Below, in pieces: positions 1 to 7,201 of a stretch of 64,000 bases of DNA (positions are counted from its first letter, which is position 1; every line of letters starts with the position of its first letter). The notes under the pieces are model-generated. The model had not been told where the DNA came from. It did no database searches and worked only from the letters and a program-made list of their open reading frames with translations. Made by a program: the position numbers and the translations under genes. The stretch is from Elusimicrobiota bacterium (GTDB taxonomy: Bacteria > Elusimicrobiota > Elusimicrobia > UBA1565 > UBA9628), in NCBI GenBank assembly GCA_027406905.1, contig DAHZHT010000003.1, positions 102,613 through 166,612 of the forward strand, in the 5' to 3' direction.

Positions 1-377
1 GCAAAGTGGTCGACACCTCCATCGGCAAAAAGCCTTTGATGTTTATCGAAGGTTCCGGTCAAATTATTCCGGGGCTTGACAGCGCCTTAATGGGACTTAA
101 AGCCGGCGACAAGAAAAGAGTCGTCGTCTCTCCTGAAAATGGATATGGAGTCGTCAACCCCAAGGCCTTCGTCAAGGTTCCCAAAACTTCTTTTAAGGAT
201 ATCGCCTCGCTTAAAGTTGGATCGTCGGTGGGGGGATCTCAAAACGGAAGGCATTTTCAGGCGGTCGTTTCCTCTATTGGGAAAAAACATATCACTTTAG
301 ACTTTAACTCTCCGCTGGCGGGAAAAATATTGAACTTCGATGTCACGGTAGTCAGCGTCGCCGCGGGAAAATCATAA
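1..377 (+). CDS. FKBP-type peptidyl-prolyl isomerase, SlyD-like (5' partial)
   Basis: The reading frame is open from the window edge, so the true start lies upstream; a GTG at position 6 is internal. The protein carries the FKBP core signature IEGSGQIIPGLDSALMGLKAGD followed by a basic stretch and SPENGYG, then the insert-in-flap part and a return to the FKBP strand (LNFDVTVVSV). That order is typical of SlyD-like FKBPs, which catalyse cis-trans isomerisation of proline peptide bonds and act as folding helpers. There is no His-rich metal-binding tail as in E. coli SlyD; the protein ends soon after the last strand. A strong terminator follows directly. Confidence 0.88.
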   Translation, partial: KVVDTSIGKKPLMFIEGSGQIIPGLDSALMGLKAGDKKRVVVSPENGYGVVNPKAFVKVPKTSFKDIASLKVGSSVGGSQNGRHFQAVVSSIGKKHITLDFNSPLAGKILNFDVTVVSVAAGKS

Positions 378-393
378 GCCATTAAGACGACAT

Positions 394-429
394 AAATAAA
401 AAGCGCCTAATAGAAGGCGCTTTTTATTT
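394..429. terminator. Bidirectional intrinsic terminator
   Basis: A perfect 14-bp inverted repeat (394-407 with 416-429, loop of 8) has a GC core AAGCGCC/GGCGCTT flanked by A-runs on the left and T-runs on the right. It therefore reads as a U-tailed hairpin on both strands. It ends the plus-strand FKBP gene and the minus-strand operon, whose last stop codon starts at 429. Confidence 0.9.
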
Positions 430-797
430 TAGGGGTAGGTTGAAAATAAAAGAAAAGCCCATCCTGCGATAAAAGAAAGCCCTCCTATGGGCGTAATCCA
501 TCCAATTTTTTTAATCCCGCTTAAAGACAAAATGTAAAGACTTCCGGAAAATAATAATATCCCGGCGATAAAAAAATATCCCGACCACGATGCCCAGGGC
601 GAAAGGTTTCTAGCGACAAGGCTGGCCACGATAAATAAAGCCAGGGCGTGATAAATTTGATATTGAACTCCGGTTTCATAAACCTGCTTCATTTCCGGAG
701 AAAGGATATGCTTAAGCCCATGCGCGCCGAATGCCCCCAAGGCTATGCCTAAGAGCATAAAAAGGCTTCCCATCTGAATCCAAAATTTAGAATTCAT
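429..797 (-). CDS. DUF423 (YgdD-like) small membrane protein
   Basis: This 122-residue, very hydrophobic protein has four predicted membrane segments and the DUF423 pattern: an N-terminal GALGAFGAHGLK-like motif (here ALGAFGAHGLKHIL), then a tyrosine/histidine motif YQIYHALALF in helix two and a Gly/Pro-rich WITPIGGLSF near the end. DUF423 proteins are inner-membrane proteins of unknown function. It starts 15 bp after the macB stop and is probably the last gene of the same operon; its stop codon lies in the bidirectional terminator. Confidence 0.85.
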   Translation of the reverse strand: MNSKFWIQMGSLFMLLGIALGAFGAHGLKHILSPEMKQVYETGVQYQIYHALALFIVASLVARNLSPWASWSGYFFIAGILLFSGSLYILSLSGIKKIGWITPIGGLSFIAGWAFLLFSTYP

Positions 798-812
798 CTT
801 ACGCTTAAACCC

Positions 813-2816
813 TTACTCATAGCGCAAGGCCTCAATTGGAGACAACAAAGATGCCTTGCGGGCGGGCCAAAAACCAAAGACAATTCCAATCATCGCGGAA
901 CAACCGAAGGCGAGAAGAATAGATTGCGGCGTTACAATCGCGGACCAACCAGCATAATGAGTCATAACAAAGGAAATCCCAATACCCAAAAGGACTCCGA
1001 TGGTTCCTCCCAAAAGCGATAAAAAGGCCGATTCAATGAGAAATTGGGTTAAAATCGCGCGCCGAGGAGCGCCAACAGCTTTTCTCAATCCGATCTCGCG
1101 CGTTCTTTCCGTCACCGACACGAGCATAATGTTCATAATTCCGATTCCGCCTACCAAAATAGAAATCGCGGCGACAATCCCCAACAAAATCCCAAAAGTC
1201 TTGGTAGTCCCCGTCAAGGCCGACTGGATATCCTGCATATTACGCACGGTAAAATCATCGTCTTTATAGGCGGGAAGATGATGGCGCGTTCGCAAGAAAG
1301 TTTTAATTTTAGACATTACCCCGTCAATTGACTGCGGGGTGTCGCATTCTACCTCCATGCGGTTTAAATAACGCCCTCCATGGGAAATTGCGCCGCCCCA
1401 ACCATTGAGCCCCAATCTCATCATCGCGGTCTTAAGAGGAATGACGATTACGTCGTCTTGGTCATGCCATGCGCTCGATCCCTTGGGCGGCAAAATTCCA
1501 ATGACCTCAAAACTGACTCTATTAATTTTAATCCGTTTTCCAACCGGATCAGCGTTTCCAAATAAAGTGTTGACCACGGTCTGCCCTAAAACCGCGACCC
1601 TTGCCACCTCGTCATTTTCCTGTTGCGTGAAGAAACGCCCGTAATAAGGCTCATCGGAATGCATAGAGGCAAAAGAGGTCATATCTCCATCTACTTCCGT
1701 ATTCGTGTTTTTATCTTTATAAACGACTTGGGCGCTTCCGGAAACCTCTCCATTAACCGCGATAATATGAGAACTTAAATGAGAAATCGCTTCCACATCC
1801 GGGATGCTCAAGCGCGACACGCTTCCGGTCCCGCCATGAAAAGCGCTGGAAGAAAAAGGCCAAATCATAATTAAGTTCGAGCCTAAGCCCGAGATTCTGG
1901 CCTCGATGGATTTTTGCGCGCCGCGGCCAATCGCCAACATGGCGATCACCGAACAAACCCCGATTAAGATTCCCAAAACAGAGAGAAAAGAGCGGGTTTT
2001 ATTGGCGGATATCGCGCGCAAGGCCGATAGACTGTTTTCTTTTATTTCAAGCAAGCTGAGATTGGGAGGCAAATGCGAATAATCATCGCCGTTGGAAGAG
2101 GGGGAGATGATGGATTTTTCCGAAACAAAATCCTTTGGATTTAAATTTTTTTCATCCGATTGAATCAACCCGTCTTTAATCTTGATAATTCGCTTGGCAT
2201 AAGCCGCGATATCCTGTTCATGAGTGACCATGATAAGCGTAATCCCGCGGGCGTTGAGTTCAGAAAGTTTCCGCAACACTTCCTCGGCTTGATCGGAAGC
2301 GAGGTTTCCCGTCGGTTCGTCGGCAAAAATAATCTTTGGAGAATTAATCAAGGATCTCGCGATAGCCACTCTTTGCTGCTGCCCTCCGGAAAGTTGATTG
2401 GGTTTATGCTCTTCTCGATCTTGAAGCCCCACATCCGCTAACAATTCCTTAGCCTTTGAAACAGGAACGGAATTGCCGGAGTAAATCGCTGGCAAAATGA
2501 CATTGTCTACCGCGCTTGTGCGCGAAAGAAGATTAAACATCTGAAATATAAAGCCAATTGTTTTTGAGCGCAAGGAGGCGCCTTCATCGTCGGACAAGTC
2601 GGAGACGTCTTTACCCAGAAGAAAATATTTTCCCTGGCTGGGACGCTCAAGCAATCCCAAAATTTGAAGCAAGGTCGATTTTCCGGACCCGGAAGGCCCC
2701 ATAATCGCGACAAATTCGCCTTCTTGAATTGACAGATCAATTCCCTTAAGAACCAATAAGTTGCCCGATCCCACTTTATAAGAGTGCCGAATATTTTCAA
2801 GTTTGATGATGGGCAT
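813..2816 (-). CDS. macB: MacB-type ABC transporter, fused ATPase and permease
   Basis: This 667-residue protein has an N-terminal ABC ATPase with Walker A GPSGSGKST (residues 40-48), signature LSGGQQQR and Walker B IIFADEPT. A linker leads to a first membrane helix (about residues 275-300), a large periplasmic MacB_PCD domain, and the FtsX-type block of three C-terminal helices beginning near TREIGLRKAVGAP. This is the full MacB architecture at the usual length (about 650). MacB works as a dimer that drives export through MacA and TolC, powering substrate release from the periplasm rather than membrane translocation. The macA stop is 7 bp upstream. The substrate is not inferable. Confidence 0.93.
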   Translation of the reverse strand: MPIIKLENIRHSYKVGSGNLLVLKGIDLSIQEGEFVAIMGPSGSGKSTLLQILGLLERPSQGKYFLLGKDVSDLSDDEGASLRSKTIGFIFQMFNLLSRTSAVDNVILPAIYSGNSVPVSKAKELLADVGLQDREEHKPNQLSGGQQQRVAIARSLINSPKIIFADEPTGNLASDQAEEVLRKLSELNARGITLIMVTHEQDIAAYAKRIIKIKDGLIQSDEKNLNPKDFVSEKSIISPSSNGDDYSHLPPNLSLLEIKENSLSALRAISANKTRSFLSVLGILIGVCSVIAMLAIGRGAQKSIEARISGLGSNLIMIWPFSSSAFHGGTGSVSRLSIPDVEAISHLSSHIIAVNGEVSGSAQVVYKDKNTNTEVDGDMTSFASMHSDEPYYGRFFTQQENDEVARVAVLGQTVVNTLFGNADPVGKRIKINRVSFEVIGILPPKGSSAWHDQDDVIVIPLKTAMMRLGLNGWGGAISHGGRYLNRMEVECDTPQSIDGVMSKIKTFLRTRHHLPAYKDDDFTVRNMQDIQSALTGTTKTFGILLGIVAAISILVGGIGIMNIMLVSVTERTREIGLRKAVGAPRRAILTQFLIESAFLSLLGGTIGVLLGIGISFVMTHYAGWSAIVTPQSILLAFGCSAMIGIVFGFWPARKASLLSPIEALRYE

Positions 2817-2823
2817 GAAAGGT

Positions 2824-3774
2824 TTAATTTGATTTTTTCTTCTTGCCGCCGAACGCCAGGGGGCTGGTCTGGGCCTGTCTGGGAACGTAATGCGCCCCAG
2901 GGATAATCACCGAATCCCCGTCTTTGAGCCCTGAGACAATCTCATCATCGGTCCCGTTTTGAATGCCCAAAGAAACGGCGAGGGAAATGGGCTTCCCATC
3001 GGGCCCCGGAATTAAAACGACGTTTTTGCCCTTCTTTTGCTGGACCGCCACTGCGGGAACAAATAAAGCGTTTTTATTTTCTTTGACAATAAAGGTCACA
3101 TTGGCCGTCATTTGGGACTTGTAATAACTCGGGGCTCCGTCATCGGGATTAATCTTGACGTTATAAGTGATGACATTGGCGGTATTAACCCCTTCATGAA
3201 GGATGTCGAAAACTTTTCCCATCGCCGTTCGATCGGGATAGGCGTCCAAAACAATCTTGACCGGCATTCCCAAATGAATCTTCCCAATGTCTGTTTCGTC
3301 CACCTGAGCGATGACGATTAAACGGTCCGACATCGCGAAAAGAACTGTGGAAGCGTCCACGGTTTGCCCATCGACGATATTTCTTAATATCACGACCCCT
3401 GAAATCGGGGCGATGACGGGGGTGGGTTTATAGCTGTCCTCCCACTTTTTAAGGGCCTTGGGACCTTGAGATCTCGCCGCGTCCATAATGGCCACGCGAT
3501 CGGAAGAACTCATCCAGGCGACCACTTGCCCGGCTTTAACCACGCTTCCCTCATCCACTAAATACTTATCAATGCGACCGGAAATGGCCGGCTTAATTTC
3601 AACGCGGTTTAGAGGCGCGACGTTTCCCGTCGCTTCAACGGTTTCTTCCAACGGCCCACGGCGAACTAAAATAATTTTTCCCAAATCCTTGGGTTTTTCG
3701 TTTTTTTTATGCCAATAAAACCAAGCTCCGATTAAAACGAGGCCGAAAAATCCCGACGCGACAATTTTTCTCAT
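2824..3774 (-). CDS. macA: MacA-like periplasmic adaptor (membrane fusion protein)
   Basis: This 316-residue protein starts with an uncleaved signal anchor (FFGLVLIGAWFYWH) and has the adaptor order: lipoyl half-motif (EATGNVAPLNRVEIKP), short helical hairpin, second lipoyl half (PISGVVILRNIVDGQTV), beta-barrel and membrane-proximal domains. It would link MacB to the outer-membrane channel. The hairpin between the lipoyl halves is much shorter than in E. coli MacA (371 residues), which explains the reduced length and may mean a different contact with the TolC-like partner. The start overlaps the end of the channel gene by ATGA (3771-3774), so the two are probably translationally coupled. Confidence 0.9.
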   Translation of the reverse strand: MRKIVASGFFGLVLIGAWFYWHKKNEKPKDLGKIILVRRGPLEETVEATGNVAPLNRVEIKPAISGRIDKYLVDEGSVVKAGQVVAWMSSSDRVAIMDAARSQGPKALKKWEDSYKPTPVIAPISGVVILRNIVDGQTVDASTVLFAMSDRLIVIAQVDETDIGKIHLGMPVKIVLDAYPDRTAMGKVFDILHEGVNTANVITYNVKINPDDGAPSYYKSQMTANVTFIVKENKNALFVPAVAVQQKKGKNVVLIPGPDGKPISLAVSLGIQNGTDDEIVSGLKDGDSVIIPGAHYVPRQAQTSPLAFGGKKKKSN

Positions 3775-5102
3775 TCATCCTCCAAGCCTAAACCCTTGGA
3801 CTGCTCCCAAGCGGCTAAATATTGAGCCTCTAAATATTGATCGTTAATTAGTGTTTGCTCGGCATTGACAAGATCGGTGACGGCGATCTCCCAGGTATCA
3901 TATGTCATCAACCCCGCGCTATAGCGAATAGTCGATTCGTCGTTTCTTTGCTTGGTCGCCTTGACACGGTAGTCCCAAACGTCGACTAACTGCGCTTCAT
4001 TTTTGAGATTATACCAGGCGTTTTCCATGGTCGCCCGAGTCAACAGGCGAGTCGATCTCAATTGTTCTTCGTTTTGATCGGCGGTTTTTTTGGCGCTCAC
4101 CAAGGTAAAAAAGGTTCCCAAAGGGCCGTTGGAAAAAATAGGGATATCCACCGATCCAAAGAAAGACCAGCTCGGGCTTTGAGTGGCGATCATGGTGTTT
4201 CCAAGAGTGCTTCGCGTATAAGAAACTCCCACGTTTGGCAACATCGCACTGAGAGATTGACCGACGCCAGCCTTGGCCCCAAGCCAAATCGCTTTTTGAA
4301 GTTGAACATTGGGATTATTTTCAACCAAAGAAGCCATATCGGGATACCCCTTGGGCGGAGCGGGAAGATCAAGGCTTCCCTGAACGGCAACCTGGGTAAA
4401 TCCATCCTTGCCCAAGAGTTGATCCAATTGAATCTGTGCAACCCGCAAGCGTCTTTTGTTTTGGTCCACCCCTTCCTGGGCCAATTTTGTCTGGGCCTTT
4501 GACAACATCAGGTTTCCCTTAGACTCCTGGCCGTTGTTATAAAGGAGTTGCACCATATCGGTGTTCTGCTTTCTGAGATCTAATATTTCTTGAGCCACAT
4601 TCACCATTTTATAGGCAAAAAGCAGGCGGTAAAAGGCGACCTTCAAATTATATCGGACCGTCACCGAACTCACACGGTAAGATGACCACATCTGAGACAC
4701 AAAGGCGTGGGCCTTGCGGATATCCTGGGAATCCTTAAAGTTGAAAATATCCATATGAGCGTCGCCTTGAATCGTCCAAGGCTGAAAACCACCTCCGGCC
4801 ACTCCGTTAGAGGCGAGGAAACTGGATTGATTGGCTGAGCGCACCTTGGTATATCCGTCTTCTAAACTCGATAAGCTCGGCAAAATCTCGTTCCAAGAGG
4901 CGTAATAAGTCGCGCGCGCGGAATCAATCGCTTTCTTAGCCGCGGCAAGATCGGGATTGTCCTTGAGCGCGATTTTGACGCAATCTTGCCATGTCAGCGC
5001 ATGGGAACTAGAATAAATCGAAAAATCGGAAGCGGCGAAGGCAGATGCCGCGCTCCCAATCAAAATTAATTCCAATAAAACTAATTTTTTAAGCAATCGC
5101 AC
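3771..5102 (-). CDS. TolC-family outer membrane efflux protein
   Basis: This 443-residue protein begins with a signal peptide (cleavage expected after SAASAFAA) and shows the duplicated OEP fold. Motif LTWQDCVKIALKDNPDLAAAK opens the first repeat and LNSA-like helical segments follow, with long amphipathic helices rich in Ala, Gln and Asn. Trimers of such proteins form the outer-membrane barrel and periplasmic tunnel of tripartite exporters. It lies directly before macA and macB on the same strand, so the three probably form one MacAB-TolC pump. It starts 18 bp after the Spy-like gene. Confidence 0.9.
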   Translation of the reverse strand: MRLLKKLVLLELILIGSAASAFAASDFSIYSSSHALTWQDCVKIALKDNPDLAAAKKAIDSARATYYASWNEILPSLSSLEDGYTKVRSANQSSFLASNGVAGGGFQPWTIQGDAHMDIFNFKDSQDIRKAHAFVSQMWSSYRVSSVTVRYNLKVAFYRLLFAYKMVNVAQEILDLRKQNTDMVQLLYNNGQESKGNLMLSKAQTKLAQEGVDQNKRRLRVAQIQLDQLLGKDGFTQVAVQGSLDLPAPPKGYPDMASLVENNPNVQLQKAIWLGAKAGVGQSLSAMLPNVGVSYTRSTLGNTMIATQSPSWSFFGSVDIPIFSNGPLGTFFTLVSAKKTADQNEEQLRSTRLLTRATMENAWYNLKNEAQLVDVWDYRVKATKQRNDESTIRYSAGLMTYDTWEIAVTDLVNAEQTLINDQYLEAQYLAAWEQSKGLGLEDE

Positions 5103-5120
5103 GTTTTATTATATAAAGAC

Positions 5121-5537
5121 TTATTGGGAAGACAATACCGTCGTCGAAGAAACCCGCGCTTGGGAATTAGGGAGAATTAAATGGTGGCGTTTGTCCCATT
5201 CTTGAGTCATCCGGGTAAATTTTGCCTCCTGATCGGGAGTCAATATTTTGGCCATATCCGCCCGCATTGAAAGACGAAGCTCCTCAAACTGAGATATCAT
5301 TTGCCTATGAAGAGAAAGAATTTTCTCGCGCTTTGCTTCCAGTACAAGCTGGACTTCTTGTTCTTGTTGCGGGGTTAAATTAAGCTTCTCACTGAGCCGG
5401 GCTAAAATTTTTTGAGTATCAGGTCCATGCGCCCAAAATTGATGAAAGACTGTTCGCTCATGATAAACTCCAATCCAAGCGCCAAGTAAAAGCCCCGCGC
5501 AAAAAGCTAGCAGAACGTAATTCCAAATAGTCCTCAT
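5121..5537 (-). CDS. Spy/CpxP-like membrane-anchored periplasmic protein
   Basis: This 138-residue protein has one N-terminal membrane segment (YVLLAFCAGLLLGAWIGVY) followed by a highly charged helical domain with two LTxxQ motifs (LTPQQEQEV near residue 52 and LTPDQEAKF near residue 100). Those motifs define the Spy/CpxP/ZraP heavy-metal-sensor and chaperone family. The long amphipathic helix between them fits a cradle-shaped dimer. The gene overlaps the anti-sigma gene by 4 bp. In this setting it may act as a periplasmic stress sensor or chaperone feeding the sigma/anti-sigma pair; that role is inferred from context. Confidence 0.82.
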   Translation of the reverse strand: MRTIWNYVLLAFCAGLLLGAWIGVYHERTVFHQFWAHGPDTQKILARLSEKLNLTPQQEQEVQLVLEAKREKILSLHRQMISQFEELRLSMRADMAKILTPDQEAKFTRMTQEWDKRHHLILPNSQARVSSTTVLSSQ

Positions 5538-5995
5538 TGACCCTCCAATACCGAATTAAACCAATTTGATTTCTGTTCCGTCGTTGGCGGCAAAAGCCAC
5601 TCCGCCATATCTCGATTACTCCCCAATAGAAGGAGGGTGTCCGGAGCGGCGATAGGCTCTGAACGGCCTAAAACAAAGAAAAAAATGAGGGCGGCAAAAC
5701 CTAGTTCAAGAGCGGGAGTCAAAAATTTCCACAAAAAGTTTGAAAAATTAAAGCTCCCCATCGCAGGCGGCGGAGTAATTTGAGCCATCGCCCTCTGGAC
5801 AAACTCCTCGGTCTCTTTTTGGGATACAAAACCGCGAGACTGAAACAAATTCTCCGCGATTTTCTGCCAAACTTTTTGCGCCTTAAGACACTCCGCGCAA
5901 TCCTTGAGATGAGATGAAATCTCTAATCTTTTGTCCGAAGGCAATTCTCCATCTTGAAACGCCCCCAGGTTTTGCCTGATTTCTTCGTGTGTCAT
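5534..5995 (-). CDS. Anti-sigma factor with N-terminal zinc finger (ZAS/zf-HC2)
   Basis: This 153-residue protein has an HxxxCxxC zinc-binding anti-sigma domain at its N-terminus (SSHLKDCAECLK), a linker, one membrane helix (about residues 95-115, FGFAALIFFFVLG) and a short periplasmic tail. This is the standard layout of a membrane-bound ZAS anti-sigma factor that holds an ECF sigma factor until an envelope signal releases it. It lies directly after the ECF sigma gene, as cognate pairs usually do, with a 20-bp gap, and overlaps the Spy-like gene. Confidence 0.88.
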   Translation of the reverse strand: MTHEEIRQNLGAFQDGELPSDKRLEISSHLKDCAECLKAQKVWQKIAENLFQSRGFVSQKETEEFVQRAMAQITPPPAMGSFNFSNFLWKFLTPALELGFAALIFFFVLGRSEPIAAPDTLLLLGSNRDMAEWLLPPTTEQKSNWFNSVLEGQ

Positions 5996-6015
5996 CTTAT
6001 TTTCCCTTCTCTAAC

Positions 6016-6582
6016 TTAGACGCATCCAGCGCTCTTAAAGTGTTGAATCACTTCCTCGCAAGCCAGGCGCGCCCGGTAAAGACGCGCTTTAACCGAATCC
6101 AGACTGCATTCCAAGACCTGGGAAATCTCTTGATAACTCAGGCCTTGAACCTCGCGTAAAACCAAAATCAAGCGATATTCCGCCGGCAAACGCATCATAA
6201 TTTTTTCAACCAAATCCGAATTAATCAGCGAAGATTCTATCGTTTGAGAAATCGCGGATTCCTTAAAAAAATCTTTTCCCGAAGATTCCAGCATTCCATC
6301 TAAAGAATCTTCTTTCGCCCGCGCTTTAGAACGGATTAAATCCAAACAATGATTAGCCGCGATTCGGTGAATCCACGTCAAAAAAGAAGAGTCTTCTCGA
6401 AACCTCTCTAGAGAATGATAGGCCTTTAAAAAAACCTCTTGGGCGGCGTCATCGGCGAGAGCGCGGTCTTTAAGAAGAGACAAACAAAGGCAAAAAATTT
6501 TTGGATGGTGGCGCCTCATCAACTCCGCATAAAAAGCGGAATGGCCTTTGCGAACTTTTTGAACGATCTGCGCGTCGGTGAT
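6016..6582 (-). CDS. ECF-family RNA polymerase sigma factor, probably starting at AUC
   Basis: Region 2 (LADDAAQEVFLKAYHSL, FLTWIHRIAANHCLDLIR) and region 4 (LPAEYRLILVLREVQGLSYQEISQVL, then SLDSVKARLYRAR) are clear. The first conventional start (TTG at 6522, then ATG) would cut off the first helix of sigma region 2. The frame stays open upstream and encodes ITDAQIVQKVRKGHSAFYAEL, which looks like a normal ECF N-terminus. Between the upstream in-frame TAG and that segment there is no ATG, GTG, TTG or CTG. The best start is ATC at 6580-6582, 8 nt after a perfect AGGAGG. This gives 188 residues. The anti-sigma gene follows directly. Confidence 0.9.
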   Translation of the reverse strand: MTDAQIVQKVRKGHSAFYAELMRRHHPKIFCLCLSLLKDRALADDAAQEVFLKAYHSLERFREDSSFLTWIHRIAANHCLDLIRSKARAKEDSLDGMLESSGKDFFKESAISQTIESSLINSDLVEKIMMRLPAEYRLILVLREVQGLSYQEISQVLECSLDSVKARLYRARLACEEVIQHFKSAGCV

Positions 6583-6590
6583 AAAAACCC

Positions 6591-6596
6591 CCTCCT
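6591..6596 (-). promoter_or_regulatory. Shine-Dalgarno of the ECF sigma gene
   Basis: A perfect AGGAGG lies 8 nt upstream of an ATC codon at 6580-6582. No standard start codon is at the expected distance in any frame that would yield the sigma protein. It is what points to a near-cognate start. Confidence 0.7.
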
Positions 6597-6599
6597 GCG

Positions 6600-6628
6600 C
6601 CCGGCGCCCCTAAGACAAGGGCGCCGGG
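6600..6628. other. GC-rich hairpin between Cys-rich gene and ECF sigma gene
   Basis: A perfect 10-bp inverted repeat CCCGGCGCCC/GGGCGCCGGG (6600-6609 with 6619-6628, loop of 9) lies a few bases upstream of the sigma-gene Shine-Dalgarno on the minus strand. It lacks an immediate U-run on either strand, so it is not a standard terminator. It could attenuate, process or stabilise the message between the abundant secreted protein and the sigma factor. Function is not established. Confidence 0.55.
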
Positions 6629-6648
6629 GCCGGATAACCAAGGATATC

Positions 6649-7116
6649 TTATTGAGAGCCGGAAGATTTATGATGGTGTTTTTTCCAATGGGCCTTCGCC
6701 TTTGCCAAAAAGGATTGGCAAGTGGCGGACAACTGATCGGAATTTTGTTTTAAGCACTTGTGAACGGCCTTAGGCCCCTTGGCCGCTGAGCAGAACTGAT
6801 TGACATCCGCCTGACACGCTTTTTTAAAGGCCGCGAAGTGAGAGCGCATCTTTTTCATCTGTTTTTGGCAGGCGCTTGATAAATTATCCTGATTGTCTTT
6901 AAGACATTGTCTTTTATCTTTCCAACTCTTCGCGTTTGGGCACAGGTTTTTAATGTCTTTCGCGCATGCCCAGTGATGTTTTTTCTTCCCCTGAGCGACA
7001 GGGGCATTATTTTGGGTCGAAGCATTGGACTCATTTTGCGCTATCGCGGGCGAAACCGCCCCCGCTAACGTGATTACGCATAGACAGACCGCCAGCATTT
7101 CCATTAGTTTTTTCAT
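6649..7116 (-). CDS. Secreted Cys-rich repeat protein (Cys_rich_FGFR/GLG1-like repeats)
   Basis: This 155-residue protein begins with a signal peptide (MEMLAVCLCVITLAGAVSPAIA). The mature part has two Cys-rich helical repeats with spacing like the eukaryotic GLG1 and bacterial 'cysteine rich repeat' family: CAKDIKNLCPNA...CLKDNQDNLSSAC and CQADVNQFCSAA...CLKQNSDQLSATC, then a His/Lys-rich tail. Disulfides in the periplasm are likely. It is the first gene of the minus-strand ECF operon, with a good Shine-Dalgarno (AAAGGAG). The family has no firm bacterial function; here it may be a target or sensor of the envelope-stress sigma factor. Confidence 0.8.
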   Translation of the reverse strand: MKKLMEMLAVCLCVITLAGAVSPAIAQNESNASTQNNAPVAQGKKKHHWACAKDIKNLCPNAKSWKDKRQCLKDNQDNLSSACQKQMKKMRSHFAAFKKACQADVNQFCSAAKGPKAVHKCLKQNSDQLSATCQSFLAKAKAHWKKHHHKSSGSQ

Positions 7117-7137
7117 TATTGTCTCCTTTTTAACGTT

Positions 7138-7157
7138 TGCGTCTTATTTTAGACGCA
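7138..7157. other. Small hairpin in the divergent promoter region
   Basis: An inverted repeat TGCGTCT/AGACGCA (7138-7144 with 7151-7157, loop of 6) lies in the 85-bp gap between the minus-strand ECF operon and uvrB. On the minus strand it sits just upstream of the Shine-Dalgarno of the Cys-rich gene, so it may be a 5' UTR structure or a protein-binding operator. Confidence 0.45.
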
Positions 7158-7188
7158 GAGGAATTAAGAAAAGTGTCGCCAGTTGCAT

Positions 7189-7194
7189 TATAAT
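7189..7194 (+). promoter_or_regulatory. Candidate -10 box for uvrB
   Basis: TATAAT ends 7 bases before the uvrB ATG at 7202. If used, transcription would begin at or next to the start codon and give a leaderless or nearly leaderless message. No good -35 is visible at 17 bp. AGGA at 7196-7199 could instead be a Shine-Dalgarno for a longer transcript, so the call is tentative. Confidence 0.4.
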
Positions 7195-7201
7195 AGGATA
7201 A

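Noticed and set aside
6016..6522. Sigma factor starting at TTG 6522
   Set aside because: This would drop the first helix of region 2, and the conserved N-terminal residues continue upstream in frame.
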